Below are positions 34,236 to 45,915 of a stretch of 64,000 bases of DNA, piece after piece. The notes under the pieces were generated by a model. That model made no database searches and had not been told where the DNA came from. It worked only from the letters and a program-made list of their open reading frames with translations. Position 1 is the first letter of the stretch; each line of letters begins with the position of its first letter. Where the stretch lies: the NCBI GenBank assembly GCA_942486035.1, contig CALNXK010000043.1, positions 2,715,001 through 2,779,000 on the forward strand, read 5' to 3'. The position numbers and the translations under genes are program-made. The DNA comes from Porites lobata. Lineage: Eukaryota > Cnidaria > Anthozoa > Scleractinia > Poritidae.

Positions 34236-37200
34236 TCATCTCGATTGCATTCTAGAAGCAATTCCTTTCAGGTACCGTAGTTCATCTCTTTCGTTCAATA
34301 CATCATTGTACAAAGCGTTGGTATGGATTTTCAGTCTGCGCAGAGTGTCTAGGACGTTACTAGCGTCCAGTTCAACGTTAATTTCGTCGTCATATTCGTC
34401 GAGCTCATAGTAATGAGCATTCAGACTTTTCCAGCTTGCGGTCAGCCGTCCTCTACTCAAGTGCTCGGTTTGGACCTGAAGCTTGTCCAAGCAGGGTGAG
34501 CTTCGATATGTCGAGGTCGTTGCATTATCACTCGGTGAACATTGTCTTCTCCTATCAATTAATACGGTGCCATCTTTCGTCTCAGCGCCATAAAATCCTA
34601 AAGACTCATTTTCGTCGGCGCTTTGGTCAAAGCAAAGTTCCGGCTCCTCATTATCGTCTTCAAAGAACAAATTTAATTGACTTTCCCTCAATTGCTCTCG
34701 TGTATCCTCTAGTTCTATACACAGGTCTTCTTTCTCTATCTGAAGTTTAGCAACTTCACGCTCGGAAATGTCGCGTCTTCTCTTTTCATCTTGAAGCTGC
34801 TTCTGTAGAACAGCCAACTTCTCTTCAAGTGATTTTCTCTCTTTTTCGTCCCTTTTTCCTTTGTCTGGTGAGTCATGAGAATTCTTCCTTTGTTGTAGGC
34901 ATTTTTTATTGCTCCGCTTCGCCAATCTAGACCTTTGCTGTTTTCCATTCAGTCTTCCGAGGGAAGAACTCTTCCTTAGGGGCTCATCAAATAACCCATT
35001 TTGAATCTTTCTACGACACAAAGTATCCAGGCCATCAGCGCTTCCAAAGTTCCGCCAACCATCCTCATGTTCCCATTCGAAGTCTTCATTATCTGTGAGC
35101 ATTAGCGCAAAACTCTCATGACTTCCTTGCGGTTGTTCCTTCTCTACCTCAGCCTCGCTTTCATCACTTGGATTCGAGTCATAATCGGGAAAAAGTCCCG
35201 AGCTGCTGGAGTCGCTGAACACTATAGAACTTCGCCTGATTTCTTCCAGTTCCTTCTTAGTATACCTGTGGCGTTTCTCTTCTTCAATGAGCCTCAATTT
35301 CAAGGACTGCGTTTCGTCAAGGTCGTTCTCTAGCTCTGATAACATGGTGCTAATTTCTGCAAATAGCAACAATATGCAGGGTTATTTCTGCGTTGCTGAA
35401 CCTTAGATACGAGTGGTTCCTTAGACTACTGTACACAAATTTGTGCGGTGAACAGTACTCGAAGAAAAGAAAATGAAGCTAAAATCGGCTGGAAGATACA
35501 AGGCAACTATTGAATTAAGGCAAGGGGGTCTTGTACCGGCGGTAGTATTTTGAATGACCATGATTCCTTTACTGACTTTTGACTTGTTATAAATCCCAAT
35601 ACATGCGATGTATACGTGAGCTTTTAAAATTTGAGCCATAGATGTCCAACATTGCTGTAGGAAACTTAAAAGGCGATTTTATATGGCTGGACAACAGACT
35701 ACTGGAAATGACTTTCCAAAAATTTTATTTCGAGTCCCTTCAATGATACGCTTGGACTGCCTATGGGAACACAGCGGGTGTCTTGCAAGAGAGAAAATAT
35801 TTCAATTCTTCGACGAAAATTTTGGTCTTATATAAATGTTCTTGATAGATTTCCTAGGGAAAAATATATGCATATGGTGCCTTCCATTATCAAAAGGAAA
35901 AGTAACCACCTTAAAAATATATAGACGTCCACTCTAAGGATTATCTCAAAAGAACTTGGTTTATTCGGGTGATCTTTTGGATGACAATATATTAAGACTT
36001 CACTCACGGATTTATCTACGCGAGGTTAAAATTGTAATATAGACCGATCTGTCTTTCTACTGGGCATAAAAATAATTTTTGAGCATGGCGTACGTGGCAT
36101 AAGTGTTGGTTAAAATTTAAAACGAATTGCTCTTCTTTTACGTCACCAACATAATACTGTGGAAGACAGTGAAAAAGCCACTTGAAGTCAACTAAAAAAA
36201 CACCCTCTGACGTCTCTCTCAATCTGTAGTATGATGAAAAAAAATGGGACTTATGAGTGATAATAAAATGGGCCATAGTCTGACTGATCTAATGTACAAA
36301 CATGGTTACAGTTGGTCTTGCAGGAAATAAATAGAGGTCTCTCTCTCGCATTGTAGATTTTGCGAAGGATGTGGTTTTGTGCCGGAAATGGAAACAGAAT
36401 CTCGATTGCGTGTTCTGAAAGCAAAAGACGTAATTGAGAAATATAGCACTGCATAAAATTATTTGTCAGTATTGCTTCTTAAATGGAGAAATAGCCATAT
36501 TTTTAAGTGCTGAGAAATAAAGCTGTTTATACCTTTAGATGAGATACTACTGACTTTATATTAAAACCCATTTTAGAAAAATATTAGGTTTCTAATTTCC
36601 GGCGACCTTGGTTTCTGATGGTTGTTTATTTCACGTTTTGATTTCCGGTTGAGTTCTCTAACGTCAGAAATAACACAAAAACTGACACTTATGAATAAGT
36701 TTCTTCGCGATGTTGAACTTAATTTAAATTAAATATTTTGGAATGTAAGTTTCAAGACACCGTATTCACCAAAAAAAGGAATAGAAGGGAAAGTCGATGA
36801 ATAACTATGCAATAAATACGTCGGAGTTGCTTTCGAAGAGAAAGTTTTAGTTGCAAGTCACGACACTGACGTGAAGTGGCCATATGATGAAAGCGTAAAA
36901 AAACCTTAACACCTTGGAAATGTTATAAACAGTTTTCATCGATTACGAAATCCTGGCGCAATTCAAGGCAAATCAATAGGATAAAAATGGCCATCAAACC
37001 TTCTTCGTCGTAGACATCATCTTGAAGCAACTCTCGTGCCAAGAAAGCCTGCACTTTGGACTTCAGCAAAGCTTGTAGTAACCGCCTAAATCCGTTTTCT
37101 CTTCTCTTTATAATATCTACAAATATCGCCACTTGTGCTTCTCTTGACTTGTTCTTTTCTCGAATCGTCTCTACATCGTCATCGTCAAGAACACCAACGG

Positions 37201-37291
37201 TTTTAAGGTAGCGTAATAGTTTGGATGGCTCAAGACATTGCTCCAGTCTTAGATAATGTCGATCTATTACACTGCACTGTTTAGGGTCCAT
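34236..37291 (-). CDS. CARD plus coiled-coil adaptor protein, CARD9/CARMA-like architecture (470 aa, 2 exons)
   Basis: Exons on the minus strand are 37291-37000 and 35356-34236. They join in phase 1 (donor AAG|GTTTGA, acceptor TTTGCAG) and sum to 1,413 nt. Residues about 9-93 form a CARD-like helical domain, with LLRYLKTVGVLDDDDVETI and QVAIFVDIIKRR. These segments line up in order with human CARD9. Coiled-coil-prone segments follow at about 100-140, 260-335 and near the C-terminus, separated by acidic and Lys/Arg-rich linkers. CARD adaptors of this shape usually bind BCL10-like partners in the cytoplasm and trigger NF-kB-type signalling. The protein lacks the PDZ-SH3-GUK module of CARMA proteins and is slightly shorter than CARD9 (536 aa). 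The GTTTGA donor is weaker than usual. CRADD-like or private cnidarian CARD proteins are alternatives. A poly(A) signal follows about 300 bp past the stop. Confidence 0.75.
35357..36999 (-). other. Intron of the CARD gene
   Basis: A 1.6-kb intron. A minus-strand frame at 36016-36276 shows no domain and no matching splice context, so it is not called as an exon. Confidence 0.6.
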
Positions 37292-37610
37292 TAAGAAGCT
37301 GAGGGTACAAAATACAGAACGTTATATCAGTCACGGCAACTCGAACGGTTGTGCCTAAATCATACCGTCCAAAAGGACAGCCGAGAAGTACTAGGAACGA
37401 GTTTCCGATTCGGGCCGACTTCGGAAATTCTCGAAAACATCCAATATGGCGGCTCAAGTGTGGTGAAAACTGACAGCCAAAGGAGCCGTTTTATCGCCAG
37501 AGAAGCGTGATTTACGGTATTGTTGACGACGTTTGCGTTTATTGTGACTTTTGCAGAGTTCTTGGACCTGTATAGTAAGCAATCCTTTTAATAATGTCTT
37601 ATCAATTTGT

Positions 37611-38260
37611 CTTGTCCTGCTGGCCGGTATTACCGAAGAAAATAGTACCGTCCAACGGGACATTCTAAATTATAGCAACATTTGTTGGCATGTACATCAC
37701 CTCTAGCTTTCATTGCTAAACTGTGTTGTAGAACTTGATTTCTGTAGGTTTCTAAAAGCTTAGGATAACTCTTTAGGAATATTTTTATTCATAAAAGTGG
37801 CCCTGTCCTTCTGGCCGGTATTACCTAAGAAAATAGTACCGTCCAACGGGACATCCTGAGTTTTAGCAACATTTGTTGACGTGCACATCACCTTTAGCTT
37901 TCATTGTTAAACTGTGTTGTAGAACTTGATTTCTGTAGGTTTCTAAAAGCTTAGCATAACTGTATAGGAATATTTTTATTCATAAAAGTGGCCCTGTCCT
38001 TTTGGCCGGTATTACCGAAGAAAATAGTACTGTCCAGCAGGACATCCTGAGTTTTAGCAACATTTGTTAGGAGGAATATCACATCTGGGTTTTTTTATTG
38101 TTAAACGGTGATTCTCTAGGTTTCTAAAAGGCCAGGGTAACTAAACAGGAATGCTTGTTTTCAAAAAAATGCCTTGTCCTTTTGGCCTGTATTATCCAAG
38201 GAAGTAGTACCACCTAGCAGGACATCCTAAACTATGTCAGCAGTTGGGTGCATGTATTAC
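37611..38260. repeat. Four tandem sub-repeats of about 187 bp in the left arm
   Basis: A block containing TGTCCTxxTGGCCGGTATTA and then GTACCGTCCAACGGGACAT begins at about 37613, 37803, 37993 and 38173. The right arm has only three counterparts (about 42785, 42963 and 43154). The repeated block resembles the element's own terminus (GTCCTTTTGGACGGTATGAT). Confidence 0.75.
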
Positions 38261-38514
38261 TACATGACATGCAGCTTGTTATTGTTACGGTTAATACTCA
38301 TCTCCATACTTCAAAATGATGTTGACACATTATGATTCATACACAAAGCAATTCTCTAAAGGGAAAGAGCTGCTTTGACTATCAATACTGATTAGGGTTA
38401 AGCCCTGAAAATAGTGATTAGGGTTAAGCACTGACTTGATAAAGGGTTAGCTTCTATTTGGGGTTCAAGTTGATGTTATATATGTTCAAATCAAACCATT
38501 AATCGTCAGCAAAT

Positions 38515-38585
38515 CCCAGTGGCATAGTGGTATAGGTGATGGGCTGCAGATTATACGCTTTGTGTTCAATTCCTACTTACACCCT
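38515..38585 (+). pseudogene. tRNA-derived SINE head
   Basis: An A-box-like TGGCATAGTGG and B-box-like GTTCAATTCC stand at tRNA spacing and are followed by a T-rich run. The tRNA fold is degenerate. It lies in the insertion that splits the left arm of the Mutator-like composite. Confidence 0.45.
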
Positions 38586-39089
38586 TCTGAATTTTTTTTC
38601 TTAAAAATTGAAAAGACTAAGACTTTCAGGAACATTTCTCCAGAAGAAATTCCATGTAGGAAAAGGGAAATGTCTCAGAATGTCTTGTGAGAGGAACATG
38701 TCAGTTTGGAGTATGGAGATTCGTGCTAAGCTATTGTTACATTTTAATACATACCTTGCTCTCTGAGGGCTTTTTCCTACCAGCTGGGGACACTGGAACA
38801 AAGATAGTTTTATTCATTCCTTGTTGTTATAATCACCTAAGAATGTCCACTCAGGGGGACACTCAATAGGGAGTACTGAAAACTGACAGCCAAAGGAGCT
38901 GTTTAATCGCCAGGAAAGCATGATTTTACAGTATACTTTGCAATGTTTGAGATTCTCAAGTTCTTTGAAAAATTCCTGATTGATCATATCAGCAATCCAT
39001 CATGTAAATGATATCCTTTCATTTATTTTATACCTCTATCCTTACTACATCCAGGAAAGGCCAGTTAGATCTATTATTATCATAAATAT

Positions 39090-39472
39090 TATTTCAAAAG
39101 TAGGTCGAGTTCGATGGTCCGGGTGAATGTAGTCCTGAATAGGACTGTTGTTGTTGACAGTGACTGACGTTTTGACAACCTGTGCAGTAGTCATCTTCAG
39201 AGTCAAAGTGAGTTGTATCACGTCAGTTGATTGAGTCTTCATAGCCAATAAAATCACGGCTTAACTGACAGACGACCAATAACATACCGATGTAATTGAC
39301 CAATCAGATCAATAACCAGAGTATAATACCATCAACTGACGTGATACAACTCTCTTTGACTCTGAAGATGACTACTGCACAGGTTTTCAAAACGTCAGTC
39401 ATTGTCAACAACAACAGTCCCATTCAGGACTATGTTCACCCGGACTATCAAACTCAACCTACTTTTGAAATG
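39090..39472. repeat. Foldback element with about 150-bp arms
   Basis: The left arm (39090-39235) and right arm (39328-39472) are inverted copies, both containing GACTCTGAAGATGACTACTG or its complement. The middle is about 90 bp. Confidence 0.65.
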
Positions 39473-39837
39473 ACTCCTGGGTTCAAAACTTTCACATAAA
39501 TATTATTGTTATTGTTGTTATTATTATTATTTATTATTATAGAATCATTGTTATTTCCTGTCCTCATTTTTTGTGTATTGTTTGACTAGTCAGTAATAAT
39601 AACTCAGCAAAAAAAGGTTGGTACAGTTGGCTGTCCTCTCTAGCTGGCACTATCAAAACAAATCATACCCTGTAGTTGTAACAGATTCTGACAGCAGTAT
39701 AATTTTATCATTTTTAAAATTCTTTTTAAATTTTCTTAAAAACTGTTTAAAATTATTTTTAAAAAGTCCATGAAAATATCCCTTATCTATTTATTGTTTG
39801 ATCATTTTTGTGACAACAACTATTCTAAAGATATAAA

Positions 39838-40620
39838 GATATAACCAAAGACCAGAGAAAAGTTGCTGCATGGTGCTGCCAAAACAGCTTTCAGATTAAC
39901 CCGGATAAGATGAAATTGCTTTTAATTGGCACCTGTCAAATGCTTCAAAATATGCCCGCAGATCTGGATTTACATGTTACTTTACTGGGGAAAGGGTTGT
40001 GTCTGGTTGTTTCAGTGAAGGACCTTGGAGTGCATATGGACGCTACAATTAGTTTTGATGAACATATCACAAGTATTACATCTTCTTGCTCGTCAAGTTT
40101 AAGTCAGATTAATAGGGTAAAACATCTTTTGGACAGAAACACCCTATTAAACATTATCAATGCACTGGTCTTTAGCAAACTTGTTTGTCCATCTGGTCTA
40201 GTACGACAAAGAAGAATATCAACAAATTACAGAATGTCCAAAACTTCACAGCTAGGATTATAACCCCTTTTCAGAAATTTGATCACATTACCCCTGTTCT
40301 TACAGAACTGAAATGGTTGTCCTTCGAATCCATGCTTATCTACAGGGATTGCATACTGGTTTTTAAGTGTTTAAGGAGATTGGCCCCTGACTATCCTGCT
40401 AACAAGTTCAAAAAGAGGTCTGAAATCCAATTAAGACACACAGAACAAGAATGAGATAGACATTCCAGGGTACAGAAAGGCCACAGGCCAAAGAACCTTC
40501 CACTATCGAGCAATTTCACTGTGGAATTCCTTACCCGAAAGCTAACAAACCTTGTATCAATTCAAAAAGGAACTTATGTGTCATTTATAAAGAGAATTTT
40601 AGAAGCTTTGTTGTAAATAT
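39838..40620 (+). pseudogene. 5'-truncated, frameshifted non-LTR retrotransposon reverse transcriptase fragment
   Basis: The first frame reads INPDKMKLLLIG then KDLGVHMDATISFDEHI, and a second frame from about 40185 continues INKLQNVQNFTARIITPF and LKWLSFESMLIYRD. This order is typical of the C-terminal part of CR1/jockey-type reverse transcriptases. The catalytic core is missing and a frameshift lies between about 40185 and 40260, so the copy is dead. Confidence 0.75.
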
Positions 40621-40709
40621 ATTGCCTTGTTAAATCTTGTTATATACATAATTTTTTATGATTTTAATCATTTCTTATTATTTTATAGTTTTAGATATTT
40701 TATTGAATA

Positions 40710-41341
40710 CAGTGAAACCTGTATTAAGCGGACACCGTATTAAGCGGACACCGTATTAAGCAGACAGTAGCCGAAGTCCCCAAATTTATTTCCCTTATTT
40801 ACTTTAAATGAAACCTTTATTAAGCGGACACCTCTATTAAGCGGACGCGGACACCTAAAAAGTACCTGAAATGGTCATTTTTATTGTTACCAACCTGTAT
40901 TAAACGGACACTTGTAATTCAATTCCACCACCCAACTTGCCAGACACCGGAAATGCAAAAGATTGCCACCCACAAATTTTAATATTTTTACTTGAAAAAA
41001 CGTGATTTGACGAACTTATTTGATTAGTTTCACAGTACAGTGTTGTTTTCTATTTCGTTTTGTTTGTATAGAGCTTGTTTCACTCATCTGAGTTCTTCAA
41101 ATTTGAGCTGCAATCTATGTTTATGGTACTATCATCAATTAGTCCCCTTTGATAAAGAAATTGATGCAAACGTATATCGTCATAGTCTCTGGGAGTATTC
41201 TAAGCATTTCCACTGTTCATTTCAATGTCATTTGACACCTCATATGACGTTATCTATCGAAACCTGTATTAGGCGGACACCCTGTATTAAGTGGACACTA
41301 CAGCATTCCCCGAGGGTGTCCGCTTAATACAGGTTTCACTG
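40710..41341. mobile_element. pogo/Tigger-like non-autonomous element (632 bp)
   Basis: The ends CAGTGAAACCTGTATTAAGC and complement are flanked by TA on both sides (40708-40709 and 41342-41343). A subterminal motif TATTAAGCGGACAC is repeated several times inside both ends, as in pogo-type elements where it can bind transposase. No transposase frame remains. Confidence 0.75.
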
Positions 41342-42587
41342 TATTGTAATTACTTTGAAAAGCCAGAATTTGGAAAGTAAGAAAGTTATTATTATTTTTA
41401 TTCTCCTTCCTCACCTGCTATCCATGCTGAAATTGTGGTTCAATTTTATCTTTGGTCTAAATTTTATTTTCTTTTGTTTCAAACTCATCATACATTACCA
41501 TACCCAAAAACCTACCTACCGGTACCTTGGCAGCATGGGAAATTGCCTGTCAAGGAAAGCAGAGATGCCAACCTTGGTTGTAGATTGTGGAGACTCTCCA
41601 TTTTTTACTTCCCCCCTCCCCCACTGTCAACAGCCCCACTACCCCCACCACCCCTCATCCACCCTGCCCCCAAATTGACCCAGCCACCTAAGGGAATTAT
41701 GTGAAGTCTTACATGAAGTAAATGCTATCAAAATCCACCCCTTCTGGATCCGAACACTTACACATGTACAACCAATTATTGTTGAAAGCAACTCCAAACT
41801 CATAGTGCTCCTAATTGAGTAACACAAGAAATCTAAGGAGGAAATTAATTTTTTTATCTCAGGTAATTTTTGTTTTCCATTTGTTTCAATGTCATTAGCA
41901 TACATTACCATACCCCAAAACAAAAGAAAAACAAAAATTACCTGAGATAAAAAATTAAGCAGGGGGAGCGGGGGTGGAAACAGAGGGAGGGTCACAACTT
42001 TTTGAGACTCAGAAAAGGGAGGGTTCATGAAAAATGGGCGGTTAAAAGGGGAAGGGTCATGCAAATATATGCCTGTGATCATGTAGAGGTTCACCCACAG
42101 AAGAAAAAGGAAGTTCTTTGTTTGGTAAAAAAACCTGCGAGAAATAGGAGTCGAGTGATCAGCTGTCAGAATCAGAGTCGGACTCTTAATGCTGTCATCT
42201 ATGTATGTTTATAGCATTACAAAGAACAGATTAGAAATATATTTTGAGTTTTCATGATACTGACTCACCCTAGTGTATTGCAAGAGATAGATTTTATCAT
42301 TTATACAAGAGGGGCAGGGTCATGATATAATTTTAAGGCCAAGCTCAAGGAGAGGGTTAGCAAATTTTACTCCCATTGCAGGGGTGGGTCACCTCATTTC
42401 CAAACCCAAATTTAAAATTCCCACCCCCCTCCCCCCATGCTAATTTCTGACAAGTCCCTTAGCTTATACCATTCAAAAGGAGGACAATTTTCAAGAATAA
42501 AAATCACTCCTGTTCCGTTATCCTTGGATTTCAAATGCCAAACCAGAAAAAGGGTTTTGCACTTCCCCATCACTGTTATACCTGAGT
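41342..42587. other. Repeat-rich interior of the Mutator-like composite
   Basis: It contains a partial foldback copy (41432-41516) and a full hairpin at 41846-41957 with arms containing CAGGTAATTTTTGTTTT. Low-complexity C-rich sequence lies near 41580-41680 and 42420. No gene is supported. Confidence 0.5.
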
Positions 42588-43474
42588 ACTCCCTATAGAG
42601 TGTCCCCCTGGGTGGACATTCTTAGGTTATTTACAACAACAAGGAATGAATAAAACTATCTTTGTTCAGCTGTTGCCAGCTGGTAGGAAAAAGCCTTTAG
42701 AGAGCAAAGTATGTATTACAATGTAACAATAACAAGCTGCATGTCATGTAGTAATACATGCAGCCAACTGGTGACATAGTTTAGGATGTCCTGCTAGGCG
42801 GTACTACTTCCTTGGATAGTACAGGCCAAAAGGACAAGGCATTTTTTATGAAAACAAGCATTCCTGTTTAGTTACCCTGGCCTTTTAGAAACCTTAAGAA
42901 TCACCGTTTAACAATAAAAAACCCAGATATAATATTCCTCCTAACAAATGTTGCTAAAACTCAGGATGTCCTGCTGGACAGTACTATTTTCTTAGGTAAT
43001 ACCGGCCAAAAGGACAGGGTCACTTTTATGAATAAAAATATTCCTAAAAAGTTATCCTAAGCTTTTAGTAACCTACAGAAATCAAGTTCTACAACACAGT
43101 TTAGCAATGAAAGCTAGAGGTGATGTACATGCCAACAAATGTTGCTATAATTTAGAATGTTCCGTTGGACGGTACTATTTTCTTCGGTAATACCGGCCAG
43201 CGGGACAAGACAAATTGATAAGACATTATTAAAAGGATTGCTCACTATACAGGTCCAAGAACTCTGCAAAAGTCACAATAAACGCAAACTTCGTCAACAA
43301 TACCGTAACTCACGCTTCTCTGGCGATAAAACGGCTCCTTTAGCTGTCAGTTTTCACCACACTTGAGCCGCCATATTGGATGTTTTCGAGAATTTCCGAG
43401 GTCGCCCCGAATCGGAAACTCGTTCCTAGTACTTCTCGGCTGTCCTTTTGGACGGTATGATTTAGGCACAACCA

Positions 43475-43889
43475 AACTCGAACGCTACATGACATCAAAC
43501 TAAAATAGCTCGCTTGTGACCCTACTTTAAAAGTAGGACTCAGGTTCCTGACAAAAATCGAAAAACGAGAGACCCTGGAACAGAAATGTAAAATTTGAAA
43601 ATCGATTGAAAACGCAAATTTTTAAAAAGAGATTGTAGGTTTTCAAGTAATCTGCGGCGATCCGCGTACTCTGACTTTTTTCCTTCATGCTCCGTTACGA
43701 TTCAAAGCTGTGGCAATTAGCATACTCAGAATGTCATAACTAGACCAATAGTATCTAGTAGATAGATAGTTAAGTAAATTCTACCGTATGAACAACAACA
43801 AAAATTAACTCGCTTGGGCGTCAGACATATAACGGTTGGTCTAATGTGCTTCCATGCTGGTCTTGTCTGCAGACGCAACCCGGAGTGCA
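43475..43889. other. Intergenic, no gene
   Basis: The 10-bp flank of the Mutator-like composite is at 43475-43484. Nothing else is recognised. Confidence 0.4.
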
Positions 43890-44042
43890 TCAAATGGATG
43901 CAAAATTTGGCTTAATTCTGCCGTCATTGAACATCATTTCTGAAATCGCCTGAGGATATATATTTTTTGGAAGATTGTTTGAAATTAACGAAGACAATAA
44001 AAAGAAGCTGATTTGGAGGGCTGCGCTTAAAATAGCCTTCAT
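43890..44042 (-). CDS. Possible 50-aa secreted peptide (hypothetical)
   Basis: On the minus strand an ATG at 44042 opens a 50-codon frame beginning MKAILSAALQISFFLLSS, which looks like a good signal peptide. A short polar tail (about residues 22-50) without cysteines follows. The ATG sits four bases after a strong 3' splice signal (CTTTCTTTTTGCTCAG|G). This suggests a coding exon behind a non-coding 5' exon, and candidate donors GTGAGTC lie upstream at about 45.2, 45.57 and 46.87 kb. I do not recognise the peptide, and a short frame like this can arise by chance. Confidence 0.3.
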   Translation of the reverse strand: MKAILSAALQISFFLLSSLISNNLPKNIYPQAISEMMFNDGRIKPNFASI

Positions 44043-44473
44043 TTTCCTGAGCAAAAAGAAAGCGTATGATAAGAATCAGAAAAAACGTTCTTTGAAACCG
44101 TTTTCCAACACTCACAGCGCGTTGTTCTGGCTCTTATAGTAATCTCATGCTCCGCTAATTTATTGAGCACTAGTCAAAGCTTGGATGAAAGAAAACCGCA
44201 ATAGCAAGAATATTTCTCTGCTTCGAGGCCGACAAAAACACCGCAAAGGCAACTTTAGTAAACACACATCGGTAATAATATCGCACGTAAAGTACTTAAT
44301 CGTGAATACTAGTGTAATCCCACTGTCTACATCATTAACTATACTTGTTTAATTTTACTAGCCTTTTTCAACTTTCAATGATTCTAATATTCGCCGGCGC
44401 TCTGCAAAAAATCTTTCCCAACGTGAGGGTTGTGCTTTATATGCTATTACATTTTTTTGCGGGGGGAGACGGG
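44043..44473. other. Intergenic, no gene
   Basis: Apart from the 3' splice signal just upstream of the small frame, nothing is recognised. Confidence 0.4.
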
Positions 44474-44804
44474 TTTACTGTAAATTGTAAATTGTAAATA
44501 TCTTATTATCCATCCCCTCAGGGCTTTTCAGGGATAATTTACAAGACTGGTTGGGGGACTTTGCCAGACTACTTAAGGTGCAGTTTACAAGTAATGAAGG
44601 AATGAGTAATGATGCCCCCATACATGAATGTGAAAGTGAGATAGACCACTACACCGGGCACTACGTGCCCTACTCTTTACGAACAGTGTGTGGGTTCTTT
44701 AACGTCCCACAGGTTTAATACATGTGCAAGGGCTTGTGAGACGGGGCCTACGGTTTATCGTCCTTATCCGAGAAGACTAGAAAGTCTAGCCGTTTGCAGA
44801 TATT

Positions 44805-44837
<33 letters not shown>

Positions 44838-44935
44838 AAAGACCCTGAGTGTTGGTCCGGCCGGGGTTTGAACCCACGACCTCCCGCTCAGCAGACCGGT
44901 GCTCTCCCAACTGAGCTAACCAGGCGGCGGTATAA
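44474..44935 (-). mobile_element. tRNA-derived SINE (about 460 bp)
   Basis: The minus strand begins GGTTAGCTCAGTTGGGAGAG, a tRNA A-box region, and has the B-box GGGTTCAAACCCC. A body of about 370 bp follows, ending in a short tandem tail of TTTACAA units near 44474-44500. The tRNA-like fold carries a mismatched anticodon stem and would have GCT in the anticodon position, but no long variable arm. This is a SINE head and not a tRNA gene. Confidence 0.8.
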
Positions 44936-45159
44936 TGGTGTATAATGGCGGTATAATGTATAATGGTGCTGTTGGACACTCGAGAGACACTGCGAGTCAG
45001 TACAGTAAAATATCCCGACTAACGTTTAGTTGTCTATCTTCGTTGCTTTTTCAAATTCAACTGAATTAAATGGCCTCTCTTGAAAAAAGACCTTAAAATG
45101 CGCGGTATTATCCCCTTTATCATAACATTTGGGCCGTCTTACCTTTTCAAACGCAGTCC

Positions 45160-45915
45160 GTGTTTTACGAGCACCAGTGCACTTAAACAGACTCACCAAG
45201 TTTCAGTTCTCGTTTTATAAGGTATGAAAAGCGGATGCGGAAGACTTAAGGCTCAAGAGGTCAGTCCCGTGCCCCGTAATAACGCAGGCGGCATTGTTCT
45301 TTTGTCGTTTATTTGGCTTTTTTGCACGATCGTCGGAAAACGCAAGACACCATATATAGCATATAACACATAGTTGGGCCTTCTATTAAATGAAATGAAG
45401 AAGCGAATCGCCTGGATTCTGGAAACCTGTAAATAAGGCGGCTGCATTCAATTTGCTGGCTAGTGTTCCATGGTTTTTTCTTTTTAATTTTGAAATCCAT
45501 CCCGCACTTTAAGTTTCTAAAGAGTTTCTAAAGAGTTATTTGTGTAATCCGTGTTTTACGAGCACCAGACTCACCAAGTTTCGGTTCTCATTTTATAAGG
45601 TATTAAAAGCAGATGCGGAAGACTTAAGGCTCAAGAGGGCAATCCTGTGCCCCGTAATAATGCAAGCGGCGTATTTTAGAGGCATTGTTCTTTTGTTGTT
45701 ATTCTTTTCTGCACGTCACATCGTCGGAAAACGCAATATAAAATATATAGCATATAACACGTGCTTGGGCCTTCTATTCTATGAAATGAAGAAGCGAATT
45801 GTCTAGATTTGAGAAACCTGTAAATAAGGCGACTGCGTTCAATTTGCTGGTTAGTGTTCCATAGTTTTTTCCTTTTGATTTTGAAATCTATCACGCACTT
45901 CAAGTTTCTAAAGAG
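45160..45915. repeat. Tandem duplication, two copies of about 370 bp
   Basis: Copy 1 (about 45160-45530) and copy 2 (about 45547-45915) share long stretches, including GCGGAAGACTTAAGGCTCAA and CCGTGTTTTACGAGCACCAG. Both preserve a minus-strand splice donor, CTTG|GTGAGTC. A more diverged piece recurs near 46870-46930. Open frames on both strands mirror the repeat and are not called as genes. Confidence 0.75.

Larger units (their letters stand above)
37348..43474. mobile_element. 6.1-kb Mutator-like composite with about 0.9-kb terminal inverted repeats
   Basis: The left arm (37348 to about 38282, resumed at about 38735-38878) and right arm (about 42588 to 43474) are inverted copies. They start GTTGTGCCTAAATCATACC. 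The decamer AACTCGAACG lies just outside both ends (37338-37347 and 43475-43484), consistent with a 9-10-bp duplication of the Mutator type. No transposase is visible. The left arm is interrupted at 38285-38730 by an insertion carrying a tRNA-like SINE head. The interior holds a further foldback, a dead reverse-transcriptase fragment and a pogo-like element. Both arms contain a YY1-type AATATGGCGGC motif (37443-37453 and the complement at 43367-43377). The left end lies only 56 bp from the CARD gene start codon. Confidence 0.65.

Noticed and set aside
36016..36276. 86-aa minus-strand frame in the CARD gene intron
   Set aside because: No suitable splice sites or similarity. Inserting it would break the clean phase-1 junction between the two exons.
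37454..37663. 69-aa frame, repeated almost identically at 43157-43366
   Set aside because: Both copies lie in the terminal inverted repeats of the Mutator-like composite. Identity comes from the repeat, not from a conserved gene.
44860..44935. tRNA-Ser gene
   Set aside because: The A and B boxes are present, but the anticodon stem has a mismatch and the long variable arm is missing. A SINE body and tail follow, so it is a SINE head.
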